DNA of 64,000 bases from Streptomyces sp. SCSIO 30461 (GTDB lineage: Bacteria; Actinomycetota; Actinomycetes; Streptomycetales; Streptomycetaceae), in assembly GCF_037023745.1 (NCBI RefSeq), contig NZ_CP146101.1, positions 6,960,001 to 7,024,000 of the forward strand. Direction: 5' to 3'. The position numbers and the translations under genes are program-made. Shown piece by piece: positions 1 through 8,164 of this stretch. The notes beneath the pieces were generated by a model, which was not told the DNA's origin, did not search any database, and saw nothing but the letters and a program-made list of their open reading frames with translations. Position 1 is the stretch's first letter; each line of letters begins with the position of its first letter.

Positions 1-1209
1 ACGGAAGAACAGGTCACCCGTCCAGTACCAGCCCTGCCGGACCCGCGCCGCGTCGGCCTCGGGGTTTCGCCAGTAGCCCTCGAAGGGGTTGGGGCCGCGG
101 TTGACCAGCTCGCCGATCGCCTCGTCGCCGTTGCACAGCCGACCGCCCGGGGACAGCCGGGCCGGCCTGCACTCCTCGCCCGTCTCCGGATCCACCACCG
201 CGAGATCGTTGCCCGGCGCGGCGCGCCCGATGGCCCCGGGCGGGGTGCCGGGAGTGCGCTGGATGGCGGCGCCGCCCTCGGACGAGCCGTATCCCTCGAC
301 CAGCCTGACCCCGAAGCGCCGCTCGAAGCGTGCCGCGTCCACCGCCCCCACCTCCGTACCGAAGCCGGTGCGCAGCCGGTGGTTCCGGTCGTCGTCCCGT
401 TCGGGCACGGCCAGCAGATAGTGGATGGCCCGTCCGACGTAGGTGAAGTATGTGGCACCGTAGGCCCGTACGTCCGGCAGGAAGCCGGATGCGGAGAACC
501 GCCGTCGCAGCGCGACCGAGGCTCCGGCCGCGAGTGCCGGTGCCCAGTTGGCGATCACCGCGTTGCCGTGGAACAGCGGCATGCAGATGTAGTGGACGTC
601 ATCGGGCCGCACCCCGAACTGCCGTACCAGCGAGGCGCCCGCCGCGGCGAGCCGCCCCTGGCTGCAGAGCGCCGCCTTGGGCGCGCCGGTCGACCCCGAG
701 GTGAAGTACAGCAGCAGCCTGCTGTCGGGCCGCACCGCGCGGATCGCCACATCGCCCGGTTGCGCGCCCTCGTACGCGGCGAGCAGCGCGGCGTAGGCGT
801 CGGTGTCCGTCACCAGCATCCGTACGCCCGGGAGGTCGAGACCGTCCAGCAGGGGCAGATGGGCGCGTTCGGTGACCAGCACCCTGCAGTCGGTGTGCAG
901 GATGTCGCGGGCCAGCTCGGCGCCCCTGCGGGTCGGGTTGATGCCCGCGACGGCGGCCCCGGCGAGGGCCGCGGCGCTGATCCAGAGCGGGAACTCCGGG
1001 GTGTTGTCGAGCAGGATCCCGAGGTGCGGCTCGGCGCGTCGGGGCAGCAGTTCCGCCAGCAGCGCGGCGCGGGCGGCGGCGCCGGAGGCGACCTGATGGT
1101 GGCTGAGCACGAGGTCCTCGTGTCTCAGTCCCACCCGGTGGTCGCCCCACTGGCGCACTATGAGATCCGCGACGGTCGCACCGCTTCCGGTGCCACGGGG
1201 GCTCACCAT
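1..1209 (-). CDS. AMP-binding acyl-CoA ligase (C-terminus outside window)
   Basis: ANL-superfamily enzyme that would activate a carboxylic acid as acyl-AMP and then acyl-CoA. The 403 visible codons carry the P-loop motif YFTSGSTGAPKA near residue 168, the A5 motif YGSSEGG near 308 and the WTGDL aspartate motif close to the window edge. The last 100-150 residues (hinge and lid) lie outside. It resembles FadD-type fatty-acyl ligases of actinobacteria, but the substrate cannot be read from sequence. The chosen ATG has no clear ribosome binding site. It lies 26 nt after the LPMO stop on the same strand, so read-through transcription is possible, though a functional link is not obvious. Family assignment is firm; substrate is unknown. 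Confidence 0.88.
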   Translation of the reverse strand, partial: MVSPRGTGSGATVADLIVRQWGDHRVGLRHEDLVLSHHQVASGAAARAALLAELLPRRAEPHLGILLDNTPEFPLWISAAALAGAAVAGINPTRRGAELARDILHTDCRVLVTERAHLPLLDGLDLPGVRMLVTDTDAYAALLAAYEGAQPGDVAIRAVRPDSRLLLYFTSGSTGAPKAALCSQGRLAAAGASLVRQFGVRPDDVHYICMPLFHGNAVIANWAPALAAGASVALRRRFSASGFLPDVRAYGATYFTYVGRAIHYLLAVPERDDDRNHRLRTGFGTEVGAVDAARFERRFGVRLVEGYGSSEGGAAIQRTPGTPPGAIGRAAPGNDLAVVDPETGEECRPARLSPGGRLCNGDEAIGELVNRGPNPFEGYWRNPEADAARVRQGWYWTGDLFFR

Positions 1210-1235
1210 GGCGCCGTACGGTAGCCGACATACCG

Positions 1236-1829
1236 TCAGAACTGAACGTCCGAACAGGCGTAGAACGCGTTCGGGGTGTCACTGATCGTCCACACCGCGA
1301 GGATCAGGTGGCGGCCCGACTTCGACGGCAGCCTGCCCGTATGACTGAACACGGTGGGTGGGCGCTGCCCCCGGTAGGGGACGGTCAGGAAGGGCACCGA
1401 TTCGAGGGCGTCCCTGGTCAGCGGTCGGCCGGGGTTCCAGCCGTCCCTGGTGATGTAGTACCGGAAGTCGGTGGTGGCGTGCGGGGCGGTGAACCGCCAC
1501 CGGAAGGTGTGTTCCTGCCCGGTGCGGACCGGGGTCGTCGGCCAGCTGCCGCCGCGCGGGTCGTCGAGTTGCGCGAAGCGGCTGTTGCCGCCCGCGCAGA
1601 TCGTTCCGTCGGCCGGGCCTCCCGAGGGGAAGCCCTTGGGGCCTTCGACGCTCTGTGGCTCCCACCGGATCTCGCCACAGTCCGCCACCGTGCCGTCGGC
1701 ACAGAGCCGCTGGCGGCTGATCGGGGTGTCGGTGTAGCCGTGACCGGCGGCGCTGCCGGTGGCGAGCACCGCGCCGCCCGCCACCGCCACCGCGAGCCCG
1801 ACGAGGGTCACGCCTATTCGCTTCCGCAT
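1236..1829 (-). CDS. AA10 lytic polysaccharide monooxygenase (chitin-binding protein)
   Basis: Secreted copper monooxygenase that cleaves chitin or related beta-1,4 glycans oxidatively. The 197-residue product has a Sec signal peptide (RKR, hydrophobic stretch, ending ATGSAAG) that would expose His30 as the mature N-terminus (HGYTDTP). His30 and His117 (TAPHATTDF) form the expected copper histidine brace, and the protein ends with CSDVQF, the usual AA10 C-terminus with the axial aromatic. It is a single domain without a carbohydrate-binding module. Two chitinase-type repeats lie upstream (separate entry). Its closeness to cslA-glxA-cslZ fits reports that an LPMO acts with that locus at the hyphal tip; a role in chitin use is the alternative. 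Confidence 0.93.
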   Translation of the reverse strand: MRKRIGVTLVGLAVAVAGGAVLATGSAAGHGYTDTPISRQRLCADGTVADCGEIRWEPQSVEGPKGFPSGGPADGTICAGGNSRFAQLDDPRGGSWPTTPVRTGQEHTFRWRFTAPHATTDFRYYITRDGWNPGRPLTRDALESVPFLTVPYRGQRPPTVFSHTGRLPSKSGRHLILAVWTISDTPNAFYACSDVQF

Positions 1830-1893
1830 GCTGTCGCTCCTGGAGAACGTGGGGGTGTTCCGTGAGCAGTGCTGCGCACCATGCCGTGCATTC

Positions 1894-1945
1894 AGGTCCA
1901 GACCAAGCCTCAGACTATTGACGCCGTTTGGACATGTCCAGACCA
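1894..1945 (-). promoter_or_regulatory. Pair of chitinase-type 12-bp direct repeats (DasR dre-like)
   Basis: Two copies of TCCAGACCA lie exactly 40 bp apart (1897-1905 and 1937-1945). In extended form they read AGGTCCAGACCA and ATGTCCAGACCA. Streptomyces chitinase promoters carry a known pair of 12-bp repeats close to TGGTCCAGACCT, and the DasR operator core is TGGTCTAGACCA. The proximal copy matches 10 of 12 positions of that core, the distal copy 9. They sit 65-117 bp upstream of the LPMO start, so control by N-acetylglucosamine/chitin signals through DasR or a chitinase two-component system is a reasonable inference. Confidence 0.65.
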
Positions 1946-1987
1946 ATCAGAAGGGCATCCGCGGTCCGGCTGCGGCTTCCTCGCCCG

Positions 1988-3691
1988 CTACCCGTCCGAG
2001 CCGCCGGGGCGTCCGGTGCAGAAGGCCACGGTCAGGTCCCGCACCAGGGCCTTTCGCTCGTAGTCGTCCAGCTCCACAAGCCCGCGCACCGTCAGCCGCC
2101 GTACGGTCTCGTCGACCGCGTCCACCACCGAGGTCATCAACGCGTCCCGGTGCTCCGCCTCGATCGCCGCGACCTGGCGGCGGCGCATGGCGGCTGCGAC
2201 TTCGGGGGCGTACTCGACCCGGGTCGGCTGCGCCGAGAAGACCTCGATGCCGACCGGGGCGCACTCCACCGCCAGCGTCTTCGTCAGCACGTCGCCGACG
2301 GCCTCGGCGTTGCGCAGCGCGGGCGCGCCGTCGTCCGCTGCCGCGCCGCGTGCGCCGATGGCCGGTGCGATGTCGGCGGGGAGCTGGGAGAGCACCCGCG
2401 CCGTCGCCGACTCGACCTGCTCGCGCAGATAGCCCTCGTGGTCCGCCAGGGTCAGCGTGGCGCGCGCCGTGTCCTCGACGCGCCAGACGACGAGGACGGT
2501 TGCCTGGAGAGGTGTACCGTCCGCGTCCACGACATGCATCGGCTCACTGCGCCAGTGCCGCAGCCGCACATCGACCCGCCTGCGCAGCAGCAGCGGACTC
2601 ACCCACATCAACCCGCAGCGGCGCACGCTGCCGCGGTACTCCCCGAACAGGGTGAGGACCCAGGCGTGGCCCGCACGACCGCGACCGAGGCCGCCGAGCG
2701 TGAACGCGGCGACGAACAGGCAGACGCCGAGCACCATCCACTCGCCGATGTCGATGCCCTGGTACGGGTGCGCGCTCAGACCGAAGAGCCGGGCGACCCG
2801 GTCGGGGCAGGCGCCGGCACGGTAGAGCACGTTCGCCGCCACAGCGAGGACGCCGCAGCCGATGAACAGGCTGATCCAGCCGGGCAGCACGGGCCCGGGG
2901 CGCTCGCGGAGCCTGGGGTCGACGGGCGCGGTGGGGCGAGGGCGCGACAGAGGCGGCTGCTGCTGCCGGGACGGCCGGCCGCCGGTCTCGGCCTTGCGGC
3001 CGGTGGGGAACATGACGGGCATGGCGAGGGTGTCGGGGCCGCCGTCGTCGTCATCGGTGCGGTGGGGTCCGGCCCGCCCGGTGTCGTCGTCCCGGAAGAG
3101 AGGATGCAGCGGCAGCCGCCCCCCGGACTCGGCCCCGATCCGGCCCTCGATCGGATCCCCGCGTCCGGCGTCGATGCCGTTGACAGTGCCGTTGACAGTG
3201 CCGTTGACGGAGCCGCGCTCGGCATGGGATCCAGCGTGGGCTTCGGCGTCGACTGCCGCGGCGGAACCGGGCTCGGCATGGCTTCCGGCCTCGGCCTCAT
3301 CCTGTGTCCCACCGGAATCGCGGGTCCCGGCGCGCCTGCCAGGCAGGGTGTCCGGCGGGCTGGTCAGGATGCCATCGGCGGTGTACGCGGCCGGCTCCTC
3401 CGCCGTACCGGCGGCTCCGGACGCGGCCTGCGGCAGGTGCCCGCTTCCCGGATGGCGCACATCCACGGCACCGGCGAGGCCATCGCCCGACACCGCGTCA
3501 GGCAGCTGCGGCGGCAGTCCTTCCTTGGCCCTGGCGGCGCCGGGCGCTTCCCACTGCCGCGTCGTCGGCGGTTCGCCGGCCGGGGCACCCGGGACGTCGG
3601 CCCGGGCGGGGACGGACAGTGCGGACAGGCGGGGTAGTCGTGGCGGCAGCGGGGCCGCGGGGTCTTCGGGGTACGGAGTCATGGTGGTCAC
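1988..3691 (-). CDS. SPFH/band-7 domain membrane protein
   Basis: A 567-residue protein with a long low-complexity N-terminal half (Pro/Ala/Glu/Arg-rich, with a VNGT repeat), two hydrophobic segments near residues 270-290 and 318-338, then an SPFH domain from about 360 to the end. The domain shows the typical beta-strand run followed by a helical section with YLREQVESATARVLSQLPA. SPFH proteins oligomerise on membranes and organise microdomains, proteases or envelope enzymes. The N-terminal extension is unusual for the family and looks disordered. Its stop lies about 160 bp from the LPMO start, and the secreted NlpC-type protein starts upstream on the same strand. Partner proteins are unknown. 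Confidence 0.82.
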   Translation of the reverse strand: MTTMTPYPEDPAAPLPPRLPRLSALSVPARADVPGAPAGEPPTTRQWEAPGAARAKEGLPPQLPDAVSGDGLAGAVDVRHPGSGHLPQAASGAAGTAEEPAAYTADGILTSPPDTLPGRRAGTRDSGGTQDEAEAGSHAEPGSAAAVDAEAHAGSHAERGSVNGTVNGTVNGIDAGRGDPIEGRIGAESGGRLPLHPLFRDDDTGRAGPHRTDDDDGGPDTLAMPVMFPTGRKAETGGRPSRQQQPPLSRPRPTAPVDPRLRERPGPVLPGWISLFIGCGVLAVAANVLYRAGACPDRVARLFGLSAHPYQGIDIGEWMVLGVCLFVAAFTLGGLGRGRAGHAWVLTLFGEYRGSVRRCGLMWVSPLLLRRRVDVRLRHWRSEPMHVVDADGTPLQATVLVVWRVEDTARATLTLADHEGYLREQVESATARVLSQLPADIAPAIGARGAAADDGAPALRNAEAVGDVLTKTLAVECAPVGIEVFSAQPTRVEYAPEVAAAMRRRQVAAIEAEHRDALMTSVVDAVDETVRRLTVRGLVELDDYERKALVRDLTVAFCTGRPGGSDG

Positions 3692-3733
3692 CGGAGCCGC
3701 TCCTCGGGATGGGCGTGGTCTGGGGGCGACAGC

Positions 3734-5515
3734 TCAGGAGAAGAGCCGCCGCCAGGTCTCGGGGCCGGGGATGCCGTCCGCCGCGCCGTCGCGCCAGCCC
3801 TGCGCGCGCTGGAACGCCTGGACGTCGCGGCGGTCCGCCTCGGTCCACTGCTGACCGAGCCCCGCCGATGTGCCTTGTGATGTGGGTCGGGAGGTGCCGT
3901 GCGATGTGCCGTGCTTGCCGAAGCCCCGCTGCGCCAGTCGGCCGCGGAGTGCGTCGATGTGAGGGCTCGTCTGGCCGGGCCGCAAGCTCGCGGGTTCCGG
4001 ATGGCCGGGCACCCTCGCGGGCTGTCCGGCGGGGTGCCCCTGCGGTACGGCACGACCTGCAAGGGGCGGGACGGCGGGGGCCGCACGGCTGGCAGGGTCC
4101 TGTGGGACGGCCGGGGTCGCACGACCGCCTGGCGGGACGCGGCCCTCACCGGCCGGCGGGACAGCGCTCCCTGCAGCGCCCCCGGGCCTGCTTCCGACGG
4201 CGGCCGGTGGACTACCGGCTCGCGCGGGCGTCGGACTGCCCTGGCCCTGGGGTCCGGCCCGGTCCGCCTCGGCGTCCTGCGGGGCCACCCGAGGGGAACC
4301 GTCCACCGGGACACCGCCTGGTACCGCGCTCCGGCCACCGCCGCCCGCAGGCGTGCCCGCACCCCCGACACCCCGAGGCTCCGCGCGGGTGACCGTACCG
4401 GCGCGGGTGACCGCACCCGTGACCGCGTCCGTACCGCCGTGCGCGATGTCCTTGCCCCGGCCGCTCACCAGGAGGCCCCAAGTCCCCGCGCCCGGCAGCC
4501 CGTCCGCCAGCGGGCCGCTCCACCCCTGAGCGCGCTGGAAGGCCAGCGTCGCCTGCCGGTACGCCTCGTTCCAGCGCGTCCCCGGGTCCTCGCCGAGGAG
4601 CGCCCCGGCGCCGCGTCCCCTCAGCAACCTGCCGAACTCTGCGATGTGCTCGCCCACCGCACCGGGCCGGAAGAGCGCGGCTCCCGGGTAGGCGGCGATG
4701 GCGTCGGCCGCGGACGGTCTGGGCGCGTGGGAGGAGACACTCGCGCCGATCACACCCGTGTAGCGGTACGCCACATAGGCGTCGGAGTCGCTCCAGTAGG
4801 CCATGGGGGTGGACTGCTTCCGGGTGTGCGGCTTGGCCTGCTCGTAGGCGACGTAGTGGGTGTGGGTGTAGTCGGTCCAGCCGCCGAAGATCGTGACGTG
4901 TGAGCCCTTGGCCGGATCGGCCGTGTTGTGGAACAGCAGGATGTCGCCGGGCTGCAGGTCCTCGCGGTCCAGCCGGACCCCGAACTGCGCGAGGCTCCCG
5001 GTCCACTCGTTGCCCGGCAGGTTCCAGGCCATCGAGACATAGCCCGAGCAGTCCTGGCGGTAGCCGTCCGACCAGAAGTCGGTCATCGAGTACGGGACCT
5101 TCGCGGCCACCCAGAGCTTGGCGCGGTTGATGATCTCCGCGCGGGTGGTCAGGCGCAGCCCGGGCGCCAGAGCCACCGCGGAGCCGGGCGCCGGCTTTCC
5201 GTGCAGCGGCCCCTGGCCGCCTTGCGGAGTGGTCGCGCCCTCCGCCGGGCCGGTGTCGCCGGTCTGAGCCGGCCGCTTCACCGTCGCCCATGCGGTCGTG
5301 GCCGCCGCACCGGCTCCCCCGCCCGCGTACAGCACGATTCCCGCCGCCGCGGCCAGGAGCAGCGCGCACCGGGCTCCGTGCGCCGTACGCTCGCCCCTCC
5401 CGCGCGCTCGGGGGGTGCGCGCGCGGGCCGGCGCGTCAGGGCATGGCTCCGCGCATCCGGCGCAGCTGCCGTGGTCGGCCCGGGGCTCGTACTCCTCGGA
5501 GGCCGGAACGGTCAT
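3734..5515 (-). CDS. Secreted NlpC/P60-like protein with two peptidoglycan-binding domains
   Basis: A 593-residue protein with an N-terminal hydrophobic segment around residues 48-70 acting as signal or anchor. A cysteine-peptidase-like domain follows at roughly 125-260, with RQDCSGYVSMAWN (candidate nucleophile Cys), LQPGDILLF and GSHVTIFGGW (candidate His). Two copies of a short module, near 305-345 and at the C-terminus, both read FQRAQGW ... DG.PG..TW, the signature of a Streptomyces peptidoglycan-binding repeat. The linker between them is about 200 residues rich in Pro/Gly/Ala. It most likely cuts or remodels peptidoglycan stem peptides, which is an inference. The position between the SPFH gene and the cslA locus suggests work at the growing envelope. 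Confidence 0.8.
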   Translation of the reverse strand: MTVPASEEYEPRADHGSCAGCAEPCPDAPARARTPRARGRGERTAHGARCALLLAAAAGIVLYAGGGAGAAATTAWATVKRPAQTGDTGPAEGATTPQGGQGPLHGKPAPGSAVALAPGLRLTTRAEIINRAKLWVAAKVPYSMTDFWSDGYRQDCSGYVSMAWNLPGNEWTGSLAQFGVRLDREDLQPGDILLFHNTADPAKGSHVTIFGGWTDYTHTHYVAYEQAKPHTRKQSTPMAYWSDSDAYVAYRYTGVIGASVSSHAPRPSAADAIAAYPGAALFRPGAVGEHIAEFGRLLRGRGAGALLGEDPGTRWNEAYRQATLAFQRAQGWSGPLADGLPGAGTWGLLVSGRGKDIAHGGTDAVTGAVTRAGTVTRAEPRGVGGAGTPAGGGGRSAVPGGVPVDGSPRVAPQDAEADRAGPQGQGSPTPARAGSPPAAVGSRPGGAAGSAVPPAGEGRVPPGGRATPAVPQDPASRAAPAVPPLAGRAVPQGHPAGQPARVPGHPEPASLRPGQTSPHIDALRGRLAQRGFGKHGTSHGTSRPTSQGTSAGLGQQWTEADRRDVQAFQRAQGWRDGAADGIPGPETWRRLFS

Positions 5516-5620
5516 AACGATGTCCTCGCACTGCCGTAACTGGTCTGATACGCACTGTTAAGTACCTAATGCGTCGCATTCTGACGGACCGAAGGGAAAA
5601 AACGACCATCCGACAGGCCG

Positions 5621-5650
5621 AGAACATCCGAGAACATCCGAGAACCCTCG
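5621..5650. repeat. Short 10-bp tandem repeat
   Basis: AGAACATCCG occurs twice in direct succession (5621-5630, 5631-5640), followed by the degenerate AGAACCCTCG. It lies in the 190-bp gap between the NlpC-like gene and tRNA-Lys. No function is evident. Confidence 0.5.
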
Positions 5651-5708
5651 ACCCCGGGAAATGGTCAGGAGCACCCCGGAGGTCAGGTAGAGTTCTCCAG
5701 GCCAGCAG

Positions 5709-5782
5709 GCGCCGCTAGCTCAGTTGGTTAGAGCAGCTGACTCTTAATCAGCGGGTCCGGGGTTCGAGTCCCTGGCGGCGCA
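5709..5782 (+). tRNA. tRNA-Lys (anticodon CTT)
   Basis: A 74-nt cloverleaf. The acceptor stem pairs GCGCCGC (5709-5715) with GCGGCGC (5775-5781), and the discriminator A is at 5782. The anticodon loop contains CTT within GACTCTTAATC, and the T arm has the usual GGTTCGAGTCC. CCA is not encoded. A TAGAGT -10-like hexamer at 5688-5693 would start transcription just upstream, and a strong hairpin follows at once. Confidence 0.96.
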
Positions 5783-5790
5783 CGCGATAC

Positions 5791-5823
5791 CGAAGCCCCC
5801 TCATCACCGATGAGGGGGCTTCG
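5791..5823 (+). terminator. Terminator hairpin after tRNA-Lys
   Basis: A 15-bp perfect inverted repeat (5791-5805 with 5809-5823) and a 3-nt loop, starting 8 nt after the tRNA. Confidence 0.85.
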
Positions 5824-6217
5824 GCGCATCTACGTACACGTGCACACCCAGGCGCACATCCCACTACGTATAGCGCTTACAGACCGCCCACGGGGACCGC
5901 CTTGCGATCAAGGCTCCGGTCGTACAACCTGAGTGGAACCAGTGACTCCAATAGGACCATTGGGTCGAGTAGTTGGTGGCGACCTACGGGGCTATGCCCG
6001 GGTTTTGCCGCAACCGTGGGTAAGGGGAACCCGTTCGCGAAGCGGTTCCCGCGCGAGGCATCATGCAACCGGAAGGCCGCATTCTCATGTCTGCGAGGCG
6101 TAAGAGGCACTGGCCTGACCATTGACGCGTCCGGAACAGCCGGTCCAGGGGAGCCGCGATCCGGGCGTCGCACACACGAACGATCACGCAGCCAGAAGGC
6201 GTGCGGGGGGATGACTC
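5824..6217 (+). promoter_or_regulatory. Long upstream region of cslA with hairpin
   Basis: A 394-bp non-coding stretch between the tRNA terminator and cslA. It is less GC-rich than its surroundings in places. It contains a nested inverted repeat at 6025-6050: GGGAACC and GGTTCCC flank the 8-bp palindrome TTCGCGAA, with two mismatched positions between. No known riboswitch could be matched with confidence. It probably holds the cslA promoter and a structured leader or operator. Confidence 0.4.
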
Positions 6218-8164
6218 ATGACGTCGACGCCGAACGGCGCCCGGCAGCAGGACAACGACCCTTCCCGGACCACGCAGCTTCGGGTCCCCCCGCAGCTCCG
6301 AACGGCCGGAGCCCGGCTGCGCCCCAAGAAGGCGCTGCCGCGGTACGACTACGAGCACTACAGCCGACTCGCCGGCCCCCTCACCCAGCCGGACCCCTCT
6401 CGGCCCTACCGGGTGCAGTTCCGCTCCCTGATATCCCAGGAGCCGCACCGGTTACGCGCCGCGCTGCTCCTCGGGGCGGCACCGCTCGTCTCACTCGGAC
6501 TGTTCGCCTGGCTGATGCAGCCCCAACACTGGACCGAGCGGGATCCCAACCTCAAGAACGACCTTCTGCTGTGGCTCGACATCGTGATGCTGGTCTCGAT
6601 CGGCCTGATCGAGCTCTTCCGCACCATGAACGTGCTGTCGAACGCACACGCGACACTCGTCGCCCGCGACCCGATCCCCGTCGTGCCGGAGTCCGGCACC
6701 AAGGTCGCCTTCCTCACCTCATTCGTGCCGGGCAAGGAGCCCCTGGAGATGGTGACGAAGACCCTGGAGGCGGCCGTCAGGATCCGCCACCGAGGGCTGA
6801 TGCACGTCTGGCTGCTGGACGAGGGCAACGACCCCGAGGTCAAGAAGGTCTGCGAACGCCTCGGCGTGCACCACTTCTCCCGCAAGGGCATCGCCAAGTG
6901 GAACCAGCCCACCGGCGCCCATCGGGCCAAGACCAAGCACGGCAACTACAACGCCTGGCTGGAAGCCCACGGTGAGAACTACGACTTCTTCGCCTCCGTC
7001 GACACCGACCACGTCCCGCTGCCGAACTACCTGGAGCGGATGCTCGGATACTTCCGCGACCCGGACGTGGGCTTCGTCATCGGCCCCCAGGTCTACGGCA
7101 ACTACGACACCTTCGTCACCAAGGCGGCCGAGTCCCAGCAGTTCCTGTTCCACGCCCTGATCCAGCGCGCGGGCAACCGCTACGGCGCGCCCATGTTCGT
7201 CGGCACCTCCAACGCCGTACGCATCAAAGCGATCAAGCAGATCGGCGGACTGTACGACTCGATCACCGAGGACATGGCGACGGGCTTCGAGATGCACCGC
7301 GCCCGCAACCCCGAGAGCGGCAACAAGTGGCGCTCGGTGTACACCCCGGACGTACTCGCCGTCGGCGAGGGCCCGTCCGCCTGGACCGACTTCTTCACCC
7401 AGCAGTTGCGCTGGTCCCGGGGTACCTACGAGACGATCCTCAAGCAGTACTGGAAGGGCTTCGGGTCACTGCCGCCCGGAAAGCTCTTCAACTACACGAT
7501 GATGATCATCTTCTATCCGATGTCGGCCCTCAACTGGATCCTGGCGGCGCTCAGCTGCGCGCTGTTCCTGGGGATGGGCGCCTCGGGTGTGCAGATCGAC
7601 CCGGTGATCTGGATGATGCTGTACGGCAATGCCTCGGCACTCCAGATCGGCCTCTACGTCTGGAACCGCCGCCACAACGTCTCCCCGCACGAACCCGAGG
7701 GCTCCGGCGGTCTCGCCGGAATGGTGATGTCCGCGCTGTCCGCGCCGATCTACGCACGCTCCCTGATGGACGCGGTGCTGCGCCGCAAGAGCAAGTTCGT
7801 GGTGACGCCCAAGGGCGACTCGTCCAGCCCCGACACCCTCTTCGGGACCTTCCGGATCCATCTGTTCTTCATCCTGGTCTTCGGCGGCTCGCTGGCCTCG
7901 TCGTTCTTCCTCGGCCATGACCACCCCGCGATGATCACCTGGGCCTCGCTGGCTCTGCTGATCACGGCGGCGCCGATCTTCGCCTGGCAGCACCAGATAC
8001 GCGAGGAGAAGAAGAACCGCAGGAAGCGCAGGAACCGGAGCGGCGGCGCGCCGGAGTCCGACGGCGGGACGTGGGATTCGCCGGGGCCGCGCGACCCACA
8101 GGAGCGCCCCGACCGGGCCCCCGACCAGACCATGCAGATCGCCCTTGGGGGACGTGAGAAATGA
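6218..8164 (+). CDS. cslA: Cellulose synthase-like glycosyltransferase 2 CslA
   Basis: Membrane glycosyltransferase of family GT2 that polymerises a beta-glucan at hyphal tips in Streptomyces. The product has 648 residues. Transmembrane segments near 85-105 and 125-145 precede the catalytic domain, which shows VWLLDEGND, the VDTDHVP DxD motif near 262, TEDMATG near 349 and QQLRW near 395, all four processive-synthase signatures intact. More hydrophobic helices follow (about 425-560) and a basic tail. No PilZ c-di-GMP domain is visible. A GGGGGG run 7 nt upstream supports the chosen ATG. The stop overlaps the glxA start (ATGA), so the two are translationally coupled. Confidence 0.96.
   Translation: MTSTPNGARQQDNDPSRTTQLRVPPQLRTAGARLRPKKALPRYDYEHYSRLAGPLTQPDPSRPYRVQFRSLISQEPHRLRAALLLGAAPLVSLGLFAWLMQPQHWTERDPNLKNDLLLWLDIVMLVSIGLIELFRTMNVLSNAHATLVARDPIPVVPESGTKVAFLTSFVPGKEPLEMVTKTLEAAVRIRHRGLMHVWLLDEGNDPEVKKVCERLGVHHFSRKGIAKWNQPTGAHRAKTKHGNYNAWLEAHGENYDFFASVDTDHVPLPNYLERMLGYFRDPDVGFVIGPQVYGNYDTFVTKAAESQQFLFHALIQRAGNRYGAPMFVGTSNAVRIKAIKQIGGLYDSITEDMATGFEMHRARNPESGNKWRSVYTPDVLAVGEGPSAWTDFFTQQLRWSRGTYETILKQYWKGFGSLPPGKLFNYTMMIIFYPMSALNWILAALSCALFLGMGASGVQIDPVIWMMLYGNASALQIGLYVWNRRHNVSPHEPEGSGGLAGMVMSALSAPIYARSLMDAVLRRKSKFVVTPKGDSSSPDTLFGTFRIHLFFILVFGGSLASSFFLGHDHPAMITWASLALLITAAPIFAWQHQIREEKKNRRKRRNRSGGAPESDGGTWDSPGPRDPQERPDRAPDQTMQIALGGREK

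Noticed and set aside
599..1282. Minus-strand 227-codon frame overlapping the acyl-CoA ligase
   Set aside because: Out of frame with the ligase, which has all its motifs; composition is shadow-like.
1928..3637. Long plus-strand open frame of 569 codons
   Set aside because: It is antisense to the SPFH gene, has skewed low-complexity composition and no domain; high GC content opens such frames.
5539..5554. DasR-like half-site ACTGGTCT upstream of the NlpC-like gene
   Set aside because: The second half (GATACGCA) does not match the palindrome, so it is not listed as an operator.
5990..6060. c-di-AMP (ydaO) riboswitch before cslA
   Set aside because: GGGGAACCC and GGGTAAGG recall pieces of that class, but the conserved core could not be aligned.
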